From Polaribacter sp. KT25b (GTDB lineage Bacteria; Bacteroidota; Bacteroidia; Flavobacteriales; Flavobacteriaceae): DNA of 64,000 nt. The position numbers were made by a program, and so were the translations under genes. The stretch spans positions 2,308,501-2,372,500 of the forward strand of contig NZ_LT629752.1 of assembly GCF_900105145.1 (NCBI RefSeq), given 5' to 3'. How positions within the stretch are numbered: the stretch's first letter is position 1; each line of letters opens with the position of its first letter. Under the pieces are notes generated by a model. That model was not told the DNA's origin, searched no databases, and was given only the letters and a program-made list of their open reading frames with translations. Below are positions 31,928 to 38,744 of this stretch, one piece after another.

Positions 31928-32169
31928 GTACAGATTTAAATTTATTAAGCAAAGGGTTAATTAGGTTAGGTATTTTGATATTTCTATTTATCATTACGCC
32001 AATCATAATTACATTTGGTTTTAAAGCTTTAGATAAATTTACAGAAGCGCCAAAATTATATGTTGCCTATGCTATTATTTTTATTGGTGTAGCATTATTA
32101 TTTTTTACCATGTACTTCGCATTTAAAACTTTTGGAATTATTAAAAACGCAATTTTCGACAATAACTAA
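31924..32169 (+). CDS. Small two-helix membrane protein, DUF6095-like
   Basis: 81 residues with two membrane helices (about 15-37 and 48-68). It overlaps murQ by 4 bp (ATGA) and is therefore translationally coupled to it. The sequence resembles the flavobacterial DUF6095 family, which I recall as a neighbour of murQ. Function unknown. Confidence 0.65.
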   Translation: MSTDLNLLSKGLIRLGILIFLFIITPIIITFGFKALDKFTEAPKLYVAYAIIFIGVALLFFTMYFAFKTFGIIKNAIFDNN

Positions 32170-32184
32170 AACATTAAAAAAAAC

Positions 32185-32209
32185 TTATCTAAATTTCACA
32201 TTTAGATAA
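32185..32209 (+). terminator. Hairpin after murQ-DUF6095
   Basis: Arms TTATCTAAAT (32185-32194) and ATTTAGATAA (32200-32209) with a 5-base loop. AT-rich and without a long T run, so a weak terminator. Confidence 0.5.
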
Positions 32210-32222
32210 AGAATAATTTTGA

Positions 32223-33236
32223 ATGGAAAAAAGTGAATTAGAAAATGCAATTATAGTTATTTTATCTTATCCTGATACTGTTGTTAGACCTGCTTATTGG
32301 GAATCTTCAAGTAAATTTTGGCCAAAAATTGGCATTGGTAGCGAGCATGCAGTTCAAGCAGGACATGCTGCTTTATTGTTGATAAAAAAAAATGAATCTG
32401 AAATTAAATATTTCGATTTTGGTAGATATATAACTTCTTATGGAAATGGACGCGTTCGATCTGTAGCAACAGATCCTGAGCTTCATATTCCTTTAAAAGC
32501 CACGTTTAAAAATAATAAAATATCAAACTTAGACAACATTTTATTGTGGTTGGAAAAACATCCAGAAAAAACGCATGGAGAAGGCAGATTAATTGCAAGT
32601 ATAAATGATGAAATAAACTACGATAATGCATTACAATTTATTCATAATTTAATTACTGAAAAAGAATATCCTTATGGCGCATTTATGAAAAAAGCCAGCA
32701 ATTGTGCACGATTTGTTACTGATACACTTATCTATTCTTGTACAAATAAAAGGATTACTTTAAAGCTAAAAAGCTCTTATTTACTAACTCCAAGTCCTAT
32801 TGGTAATACTTTAAAAGGGAAAACGGTTAAAGAAGTTTACAATGTAAAAAATCAAAAAATAGAGATTTATAAAAACAGATCTATTTTAAAAGAATACAAT
32901 GCTGCTTTTTTTAAAAAATTTGATAATCAACTTAATTTAATCGGAACAGAATTACCAGATATTGAAACATTTAACTTACCAAAAGGCACTTGGTTATCTG
33001 GTATTGGCAGTGGCGCTTGGTTTCATATTGATGAGAAATTAGAAGATAAAAAATACAAAATTTCGAGACACGCTAAATGTGGTAAAAAAGATTTTGAAGG
33101 TTGTTTTACTGTAGATAATTCTTTTTTTGACATTACTAAAAATTATACATTTTTACACCCTTCAAACTGTAGGGAAATGTACATTAAACAAGGAGATAAA
33201 AAATTTATTTTCAAACAATTAAGAACTAATTTTTAG
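32223..33236 (+). CDS. Permuted NlpC/P60-like protein (DUF6695 type)
   Basis: 337 residues, no signal peptide. The N-terminal 200 residues contain a conserved His in VQAGHAALLLI (H48) and a Cys in KASNCARFVTDTLI (C161). The His-before-Cys order is that of circularly permuted NlpC/P60 (LRAT/YiiX-like) thiol hydrolases. Other conserved-looking blocks are DFGRYITSYGNGRVRSV and KHPEKTHGEGRLIASI, as in DUF6695 proteins from memory. The last 130 residues form a separate beta-rich domain (PKGTWLSGIGSGAWFHI). A TAnnTTTG box ends one base before the ATG, so the start or the promoter is uncertain. Confidence 0.6.
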   Translation: MEKSELENAIIVILSYPDTVVRPAYWESSSKFWPKIGIGSEHAVQAGHAALLLIKKNESEIKYFDFGRYITSYGNGRVRSVATDPELHIPLKATFKNNKISNLDNILLWLEKHPEKTHGEGRLIASINDEINYDNALQFIHNLITEKEYPYGAFMKKASNCARFVTDTLIYSCTNKRITLKLKSSYLLTPSPIGNTLKGKTVKEVYNVKNQKIEIYKNRSILKEYNAAFFKKFDNQLNLIGTELPDIETFNLPKGTWLSGIGSGAWFHIDEKLEDKKYKISRHAKCGKKDFEGCFTVDNSFFDITKNYTFLHPSNCREMYIKQGDKKFIFKQLRTNF

Positions 33237-33255
33237 AGTATATTTTTCTATTTTA

Positions 33256-33423
33256 CTATAAATGATAAATATTTATCAATTCTATAAATACTGATAAAAA
33301 TAAAAAACAACTTAGATTAACTATTTTTAATAGTTCTAGGATTATGTTAGAATACTCATCATCAGAAATATTATTTAATAACTTAACTCCTCTTTTTAGA
33401 CTTTTCTCAATGGCTTCGGTCAT
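33256..33423 (-). CDS. Candidate small ORF, 55 residues
   Basis: Minus-strand frame beginning MTEAIEKSLKRGVKLLNN and continuing SDDEYSNIILELLKIVNL before a hydrophobic, low-complexity end. The first 37 residues look like a real amphipathic helical peptide and the codon use fits the genome, but there is no clear promoter or ribosome site and no family that I recognise. It could be a remnant. Confidence 0.35.
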   Translation of the reverse strand: MTEAIEKSLKRGVKLLNNISDDEYSNIILELLKIVNLSCFLFLSVFIELINIYHL

Positions 33424-33561
33424 TTTCTAATTATTTCTTTATAAATCGTAAAAATATAGAAAATTATACTAGTTAATTATGTTTTTTTGAATACAAATAA
33501 AACACTATAAATCAGAAAAATACAATTAACATTATTTAAAACCTTTAAACCATTTCTAATT
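33424..33561. other. AT-rich gap before the sigma-54-like promoter
   Basis: No frame, hairpin or repeat of note between the small minus-strand ORF and the promoter at 33562. Confidence 0.5.
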
Positions 33562-33578
33562 TTGGCACGCTCTTTGAA
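33562..33578 (+). promoter_or_regulatory. Sigma-54-like promoter
   Basis: TTGGCACG-CTCT-TTGA: the -24 block TGGCACG is an exact match to the sigma-54 consensus, spacing to the -12 block is exact, and only the C of the -12 GC is replaced by A. It is the only such site I found in an intergenic position on a plausible strand. Transcription would begin near 33589, 57 bases before the ATG at 33646. Confidence 0.55.
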
Positions 33579-33592
33579 AATATTAAAAACAA

Positions 33593-33616
33593 ATGCGGAT
33601 GCCGAAAAGCAATTAG
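33593..33616 (+). CDS. Possible 7-codon leader ORF
   Basis: ATG to TAG reading MRMPKSN, a few bases after the predicted sigma-54 start site and 30 bp before the secreted repeat protein. Too short to judge by composition; listed only for its position. Confidence 0.15.
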   Translation: MRMPKSN

Positions 33617-33645
33617 TGTAGGCAAAACCCTTAAAACCATATATT

Positions 33646-34677
33646 ATGAAAAAAGGTATACTTATTTTAGTAGGAATGTTTATTATGACTACTACAGTTA
33701 AAGCTAAGACAAACTACGAATTACCTAACAAAATTGAGGCAAATTACACTTATAATAATGCTGTAAATTTTATTGAACACGGCATTGAGTTCTTTATTTT
33801 TACAAATGGTGATTTTGATTTTAACGCTCTTGAAAATGATACTTATTATGATTATAATGGCTCAAGAATTAAAAATAACAGCCGTTTAAGAATTGATAGA
33901 GATTACAGAGGTAGAATTACTAGAATAGAAAATATTTTTATTAATTATGATTATAGAGGAAATGTTTCTAGAGTTGGTTCTATTTTTATGAGATATTATA
34001 GAGATAGACTTACAAAAGTTGGCGATTTAAATATACGTTATGATAGATTTGGAAATCCTGCTTTTTACGGAAATGTAAGAGATTATTATTACAATAACGG
34101 AATAAGATTTAGTATAAATTTTGGTGATATTTTCGATTACAATAACGCATATTTTTATAGATCAGATTTTAGCAGAAACTACAATCGCTTTAGAGAAGAT
34201 GCAAACTTTTATTACTACAAAGCAAACCCAAATGCTAAAATTGGTAAAAGAAGTACTATCATAAAAAGAAGAAAACCAGCTTCAACTATTGGTAGAAATA
34301 GAGATATTAAAAGAAATTCTAATAATTCTTATAGAAAACCTACAAACGATAAAAGAACTGTAGTTGTAAAAGATACGAGAAGAAACACAACTCCAACTAT
34401 TGATAGAAATATAGACAAAAGAAACTCTAATAATTCGTACAGAAAACCTACAAATGATAAAAGAACTGTAATTATAAAAGACACGAGAAGAAATACAACT
34501 TCAACGATTGATAGAAATACAGACAAAAGAAACTCTAATAATTCGTACAGAAAACCTACAAATGATAAAAGAACTGAAGTTATAAAAGATACAAGAAGAA
34601 GTACAACTCAAAAATTAGATAAAAAAACAGATAATAATTCTCGAAAGACAGAAACCACTAGAAAAAGAAGAAATTAA
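33646..34677 (+). CDS. Secreted basic protein with 36-residue tandem repeats
   Basis: 343 residues. Signal peptide (about 1-20, ending VKAKT); a Tyr/Arg/Asp-rich domain (about 55-190) made of short turn-strand units such as DYRGRITRIENIF and DYRGNVSRVGSIF; then a very basic tail in which SNNSYRKPTNDKRT recurs with a period of 36 residues (108 bp), about three times. The tail has no hydrophobic core and may bind anionic polymers such as DNA, polysaccharide or LPS; that is inference. I recognise no family. Preceded by a sigma-54-like promoter, unlike every other gene here. Confidence 0.75.
   Translation: MKKGILILVGMFIMTTTVKAKTNYELPNKIEANYTYNNAVNFIEHGIEFFIFTNGDFDFNALENDTYYDYNGSRIKNNSRLRIDRDYRGRITRIENIFINYDYRGNVSRVGSIFMRYYRDRLTKVGDLNIRYDRFGNPAFYGNVRDYYYNNGIRFSINFGDIFDYNNAYFYRSDFSRNYNRFREDANFYYYKANPNAKIGKRSTIIKRRKPASTIGRNRDIKRNSNNSYRKPTNDKRTVVVKDTRRNTTPTIDRNIDKRNSNNSYRKPTNDKRTVIIKDTRRNTTSTIDRNTDKRNSNNSYRKPTNDKRTEVIKDTRRSTTQKLDKKTDNNSRKTETTRKRRN
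34280..34610 (+). repeat. 108-bp tandem repeat, about 3 copies, inside the gene
   Basis: The block GAAACTCTAATAATTCGTAC and its neighbours recur at 34313, 34421 and 34529, exactly 108 bp apart. The first 48 bases of the second and third copies are identical, so the last duplication is recent. Confidence 0.9.
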
Positions 34678-34695
34678 GTTTAGTTTAGTTTTATT

Positions 34696-34727
34696 AAAGT
34701 CCTATTGAAAAATAGGGCTTTTCTTTT
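34696..34727 (+). terminator. Terminator of the secreted repeat protein
   Basis: Arms AAAGTCCTATT (34696-34706) and AATAGGGCTTT (34711-34721), a 4-base loop, then a T-rich tail. Confidence 0.88.
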
Positions 34728-34820
34728 TTAAGGAAAATACTAAATCGTCTATAAAATTATAAAAAAGGCTTTAAACCATAAAGAGTCTAAACTTAGTTCT
34801 GTTCATTTTTTTAAATAAAA

Positions 34821-34852
34821 AAACCGTTTAAAAAATTAATTTTAAACGGTTT
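34821..34852. terminator. Orphan perfect hairpin
   Basis: Arms AAACCGTTTAAAA (34821-34833) and TTTTAAACGGTTT (34840-34852), A run before and T-rich after. Terminator-like in both directions, but no gene ends next to it. Confidence 0.6.
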
Positions 34853-34871
34853 AAATTTACAATTTATAAAT

Positions 34872-34934
34872 TCCCCAACTTATAAAATATGTTTGTATAA
34901 TTAAATACATATCAAAGAAACAATTTTATATGTC
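34872..34934 (+). repeat. Diverged direct repeat, copy A
   Basis: Begins CCCCAACTTATAAAAT and ends around CAAAGAAAC and TTATAT; a second copy with several changes lies 204 bp downstream. Confidence 0.65.
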
Positions 34935-35076
34935 TTTAACGCAACGATTTCGTTGAATTGTAAATAAAGCTCTTTAAACGGTATATAAAACTCGTTGAAT
35001 TTAAAAAATTGACAAAAAAAAGAGAATCGCCTAAAATATAAATCTTTAGACGACCTCGAACTAATATTAAAAAGTC

Positions 35077-35137
35077 CCCCAACTTATAAAATTAGTTTGC
35101 TATTAATTACACAACAAAGAAACTACTTATATCTATT
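35077..35137 (+). repeat. Diverged direct repeat, copy B
   Basis: Same order of blocks as copy A: CCCCAACTTATAAAAT, GTTTG, ATTAA, ACAAAGAAAC, CTTATAT. Confidence 0.65.
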
Positions 35138-35326
35138 CTATTTTTTAAATATCGTTCATATGCAAATCAATAACTTTGAAAAGACTAAAAATTCCGTTTA
35201 GTAAAAAGTAAATTAAATACCATTTTTTATTCCTTAAAATTGATTTATAAAGGGAATCATCAAAACAGTACTTTAAACAATTTCTTGGCTCTGAGTATAC
35301 ATCTAACTTATAAAAACGTATTTTTT

Positions 35327-35425
35327 GGGCGTTACCTAAAAAAGGTCGCGCTTTCATTACTCGCTTTTAACACTTTTTTTATTAAAGTGTTAAAGAGCTC
35401 AAACACGCCATTCAATCGCTAACGC
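35327..35425 (-). ncRNA. Structured intergenic element, copy 2 (Flavo-1-like RNA candidate)
   Basis: On the minus strand: closing helix GCGTT/AACGC, inner helix GCG/CGC beside the invariant ATTGAA and GAAAG, block TGTTTGAGCTC, an 11-bp hairpin (TTTAACACTTT with AAAGTGTTAAA), block GCGAGTAATGAAAG and a small hairpin ACCT/AGGT before the closing helix. It is the same subtype as copy 1. It lies downstream of the LolC/E-like gene on the same strand. Confidence 0.65.
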
Positions 35426-35472
35426 AAATTTGCTACTAGTATAAAAAGTGTCTAAAAGTTTGTAAAAAGTCT

Positions 35473-35619
35473 GCGTTAGCGATTGTAGTGGCATCCTTTT
35501 TATGTAAACGGAATTTTTAAATAAAAGAATAAGTTTAAATGAATTCTAAATTTACAAATGAACTCTAAAATTTTATTCATAAAAAGATATAACGGAAAGC
35601 GCGCCGCTTGCGGAACGCC
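35473..35619 (+). ncRNA. Structured intergenic element, copy 3 (Flavo-1-like RNA candidate)
   Basis: Closing helix GCGTT/AACGC, inner helix GCG/CGC, blocks GTGGCATCC and GATATAACGGAAAG, and a central helix CTTTTTATG/CATAAAAAG that encloses a long loop of about 75 bases. A small hairpin CCGC/GCGG precedes the closing helix. It points away from copy 2, with 47 bp between their 5' ends. Confidence 0.65.
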
Positions 35620-35646
35620 AAAATAAAAACAAGCTAGAAACTAAAA

Positions 35647-36882
35647 TTAAGCAAACTTAATAGATTTAGAAGGCAGTATTTTTGTAATAATATAAGACGG
35701 AATTATCAGCATTAAAAAACATAAAAGTAAAGTACCAATATTTAACAGTAAAACAGCCGAAAAAGAGATGTAAACTGGCATTGTTGTTACATAATATGTT
35801 TCTGGATTCAAGGTAATTATCCCAAAATAATATTGAATAGATATAATTGATAAACCAATAACATTGCCCCAAAAAAGTCCTTTTAAAATTAAATAAGAAG
35901 CATTGTATAAAAATATTTTTCTAATACTTGTATTATTACTTCCTAAAGCTTTTAAAATACCAATCATTTGTACGCGTTCTAAAATTAAAACGAGCAAAGC
36001 AGTTATCATATTTATGCCTGCAATTAAAATCATAATGGCAATAATAAACCAAACATTATTATCAAAAAGTTCTATCCATTCAAACACATTAGGATATGCG
36101 TTTACAATACTTTTACTAGTTAAAGTAGCAGGTAATTCTAAATAAATTTCTTCTCTTTTTTTATCAACTTCGTTAAAATCATCAATGAGAACTTCAAAAC
36201 CACCAACTTCATTTTCTGTCCATTTATTTAATTTCTGAACCTCTCTAATATCGCCAATCATCATGTTTTTATCAAACTGTAAAAAACCTGTATTGTAAAT
36301 TCCAGAAATAATATATTTTTTGTTGGATGGTAATTTACTATTAGCTGTTTTAACAAAGGTTGATAAAATGGTATCGTTTAATTTTAGTTGCAAACGATTT
36401 ACAACTGTTTCAGAAAGCAATACTTCTCTGGTTCTGTCTTGATTAAAATTAGGTACTTTACCAGCAACTAAATATTCTTTAAAAAAAGACCAGTCGTAAT
36501 CTGTAGAAACTCCTTTAAAAATTATTCCTTCAAAATCTGTTTCTGTTCTTAAAATTCCTACTTTATTTGCAAAAACTTGAATATTTTTTATGCCATCAAT
36601 ATTTTTAAACTTCGGATAAAATTCTTGTTCTTTTTTTATAGGCGTTATAGAAACATCAGAATTATTGGCATCATAATTTACAATTTGAATATGACCTTTA
36701 AAACCAGCCATTTTATCGCGAATTTTATACTGCAATCCTGCGCCAGTTGCTACTGCAATTAGCATAATAATAATTCCTAACGCAATTGCTGTGATTGCAA
36801 TTTTTATTATTGGCGACGAAATACTATTTTTATACTTTTTGCCAGCAATAATACGTTTGGCTATAAATAACTCGTAATTCAA
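35647..36882 (-). CDS. LolC/LolE-like FtsX ABC permease
   Basis: 411 residues if started at the TTG at 36882 (MNYELFIAKRI), or 420 from the ATG at 36909; the TTG start matches the usual N-terminus of the family and avoids overlap with the divergent namZ. First helix IAITAIALGIIIMLIAVATG, a large periplasmic domain (about 70-265), then three helices with ALLVLILERVQMIGILKALG. This layout fits the permeases that release lipoproteins from the inner membrane (LolC/E). The ATPase partner (LolD) is not in the window. Followed by copy 2 of the structured element. Confidence 0.85.
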   Translation of the reverse strand: MNYELFIAKRIIAGKKYKNSISSPIIKIAITAIALGIIIMLIAVATGAGLQYKIRDKMAGFKGHIQIVNYDANNSDVSITPIKKEQEFYPKFKNIDGIKNIQVFANKVGILRTETDFEGIIFKGVSTDYDWSFFKEYLVAGKVPNFNQDRTREVLLSETVVNRLQLKLNDTILSTFVKTANSKLPSNKKYIISGIYNTGFLQFDKNMMIGDIREVQKLNKWTENEVGGFEVLIDDFNEVDKKREEIYLELPATLTSKSIVNAYPNVFEWIELFDNNVWFIIAIMILIAGINMITALLVLILERVQMIGILKALGSNNTSIRKIFLYNASYLILKGLFWGNVIGLSIISIQYYFGIITLNPETYYVTTMPVYISFSAVLLLNIGTLLLCFLMLIIPSYIITKILPSKSIKFA

Positions 36883-36886
36883 ATTG

Positions 36887-38128
36887 ATGATAAATTTTAA
36901 ACCTTTCAAAAGTACATATTTATGCTGGTTTTTAGCAATGAATTTTACCCTAATTTCTTGCGCTCAAAAACCAAATACAACAATTGAAAAAAATATAGTT
37001 AGTGCTTCCATTTTAAAAACTGGCGGAGAAAGAACTAATTTGTACCTTAATTTATTAAAAGGAAAAAATGTTGCAATTGTTGGCAATCAAACTTCAATTA
37101 TTCAAACGACTTCAAAAAATAAAGTACAAAGACATTTGGTTGACAGCTTACTTTCTTTAGACATTAAAGTAAAAAAAGTATTTGCGCCAGAACATGGTTT
37201 TCGTGGAAAAGCTGATGCTGGAGAAATTGTAAAAAACGGAATTGACACAAAAACAGGTTTACCAATTATATCTTTATATGGAAAAAACAAAAAACCTTCT
37301 GCAGAACAATTAAAAAATATTGATGTTGTTGTTTTTGATATTCAAGATGTTGGTGCTCGTTTTTACACGTATATTTCTAGCTTACATTATGTAATGGAAG
37401 CTTGTGCAGAGCTTAAAATTCCGGTTATTATTTTAGATAGACCAAATCCTAATGGTCATTATATAGACGGACCAGTTTTAGAATTAGCTCATAAAAGTTT
37501 TGTTGGTATGCACAAAGTTCCTGTTGTTTACGGAATGACAATTGGCGAATATGGAAAAATGATTAATGGAGAAAAATGGTTAGAAAACGAAATTAAATGC
37601 GATTTAACTGTAATCCCTTTAGAAAATTATACACACAAAACAGAATATAGTTTACCTGTAAAACCATCGCCAAATTTACCAAACGATAAAAGTATTAACC
37701 TCTATCCTAGCCTTTGTTTTTTTGAAGGAACAACCGTTTCTGCAGGTCGAGGAACTGAAATGCAGTTCCAAATTGCAGGAAGTCCATATTTAAAATTAAA
37801 AAGATTTTATTTTGAATTTAAGCCAAAACCAAATAATGGCGCTAAATATCCAAAACATAAAGGTGAAATTTGCTATGGATATGATTTAAGAAATGAAGAA
37901 AAATTAACTAAAATTGAATTAAAATGGTTAATTGATTTTTATAAAGGTCATAAAAACTATGCTAAAGAAAAAGATTTTTTTAACACTTTCTTTACTAAAT
38001 TAGCAGGAACAGAAAAACTACAAAAACAAATAGAACAAGGTGTATCTGAAAAAGAAATTAGAAAAACCTGGACAAAAGATTTAAATGAATTTAAATTAAT
38101 TAGAAATAAATATTTAATATATAAATAA
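36887..38128 (+). CDS. namZ: Exo-beta-N-acetylmuramidase NamZ (DUF1343, GH171)
   Basis: 413 residues from the ATG at 36887 (a TTG at 36884 is also in frame). The N-terminus has a lipoprotein signal ending LISCAQK. Family blocks: VAIVGNQTSI, KVFAPEHGFRGKADAGE, VVFDIQDVGARFYTYISS, ILDRPNPNGHYIDGPVL, and the catalytic-region FFEGTTVSAGRGTEMQFQ. NamZ removes terminal MurNAc from peptidoglycan fragments in the periplasm; the product, once phosphorylated, is the MurQ substrate. Head-to-head with the LolC/E-like gene with only 4 bp between starts, and convergent with the YkgJ-type gene with a 2-bp gap. Confidence 0.92.
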   Translation: MINFKPFKSTYLCWFLAMNFTLISCAQKPNTTIEKNIVSASILKTGGERTNLYLNLLKGKNVAIVGNQTSIIQTTSKNKVQRHLVDSLLSLDIKVKKVFAPEHGFRGKADAGEIVKNGIDTKTGLPIISLYGKNKKPSAEQLKNIDVVVFDIQDVGARFYTYISSLHYVMEACAELKIPVIILDRPNPNGHYIDGPVLELAHKSFVGMHKVPVVYGMTIGEYGKMINGEKWLENEIKCDLTVIPLENYTHKTEYSLPVKPSPNLPNDKSINLYPSLCFFEGTTVSAGRGTEMQFQIAGSPYLKLKRFYFEFKPKPNNGAKYPKHKGEICYGYDLRNEEKLTKIELKWLIDFYKGHKNYAKEKDFFNTFFTKLAGTEKLQKQIEQGVSEKEIRKTWTKDLNEFKLIRNKYLIYK

Positions 38129-38130
38129 AT

Positions 38131-38655
38131 CTATTTTCTTTTTCTCTTTTCATTAGATTCTAAAGGAATACGTTTTTTTAACGCTTCAACAATATTATAA
38201 GTTGCCGGACAAATTGCCGTATTTGCAATTGTTAAGTCTGTAATTTGTATAAATTTCACTCTGTTAGTATGAGGATATTCTGCACACGCTTTTGGACGAA
38301 CATCATAAATAAAACAAGTATTATCAGTTTCATCAAAAAAAGTACAAGGCGCCGATTTTAACACCATAAAATCATCTTCATCTCTTTGTAAATATTGACT
38401 AACAAAATCAACAACTTTCATTTTTAAGTGTTTAGAAATACGCTCAATATCCTTATCAATAAAAATAGGGCTTGACGTTTTACAGCAATTTCCACATGCT
38501 AAACAATCTGTTTTTTCAAACTCTTTATCATGCAATTCTTGCATTATATAATCTAAATTTTTAGGAGTTCTTTTCTTTAGATTCGTAAAATATTTTTTGC
38601 TTTCTTTTTTAGCTTGTTCAGCTAATTTAGGAAGCTCTTGTAAGCGTTTTTCCAT
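38131..38655 (-). CDS. YkgJ-family cysteine-cluster protein
   Basis: 174 residues from the ATG at 38655 (MEKRLQELPK); an upstream in-frame ATG at 38670 adds five unlikely residues. The metal-binding motif DCLACGNCCKTS (CxxCxxCC) with later Cys in APCTFFDE, NTCFIYDVRPKAC and AICPATYN marks the YkgJ family, putative zinc or iron chelators. Cytoplasmic. It shares almost no spacer with namZ, so there is no separate terminator between the convergent genes. Confidence 0.85.
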   Translation of the reverse strand: MEKRLQELPKLAEQAKKESKKYFTNLKKRTPKNLDYIMQELHDKEFEKTDCLACGNCCKTSSPIFIDKDIERISKHLKMKVVDFVSQYLQRDEDDFMVLKSAPCTFFDETDNTCFIYDVRPKACAEYPHTNRVKFIQITDLTIANTAICPATYNIVEALKKRIPLESNEKRKRK

Positions 38656-38715
38656 TGCGCAAAAATACAAATAATAAGCTCTAAAAAACAGTAATGAAAA
38701 ACAAATAAAATTATG

Positions 38716-38723
38716 TAATTTTG
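38716..38723 (+). promoter_or_regulatory. Candidate -7 box TAATTTTG of argS
   Basis: Exact TAnnTTTG match 21 bp before the argS ATG. Confidence 0.5.
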
Positions 38724-38744
38724 CAACTTAATTTTTAGGCGTAC

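Larger units (their letters stand above)
34728..35326. other. Non-coding repeat-rich stretch
   Basis: No credible gene. It holds an orphan perfect hairpin at 34821-34852, a diverged direct repeat of about 62 bp (34872-34934 and 35077-35137) and fragments such as AAGCTCTTTAAACGG that echo the nearby structured elements. The short frames here have repeat-derived sequence only. Confidence 0.6.

Noticed and set aside
34329..34526. Minus-strand hydrophobic frame with repeated FLYELLEFLLSIFLS-type sequence
   Set aside because: It is the antisense shadow of the 36-residue repeats of the secreted protein; the basic Asn/Lys codons read backwards as Phe/Leu/Ser.
34872..35137. Possible two-repeat CRISPR remnant
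   Set aside because: The copies are 204 bp apart, diverged, longer than CRISPR repeats, without spacers of regular length and without cas genes.
35145..35357. 70-residue minus-strand frame
   Set aside because: It runs through the direct repeat and into the structured element; it has no family character and no conserved start.
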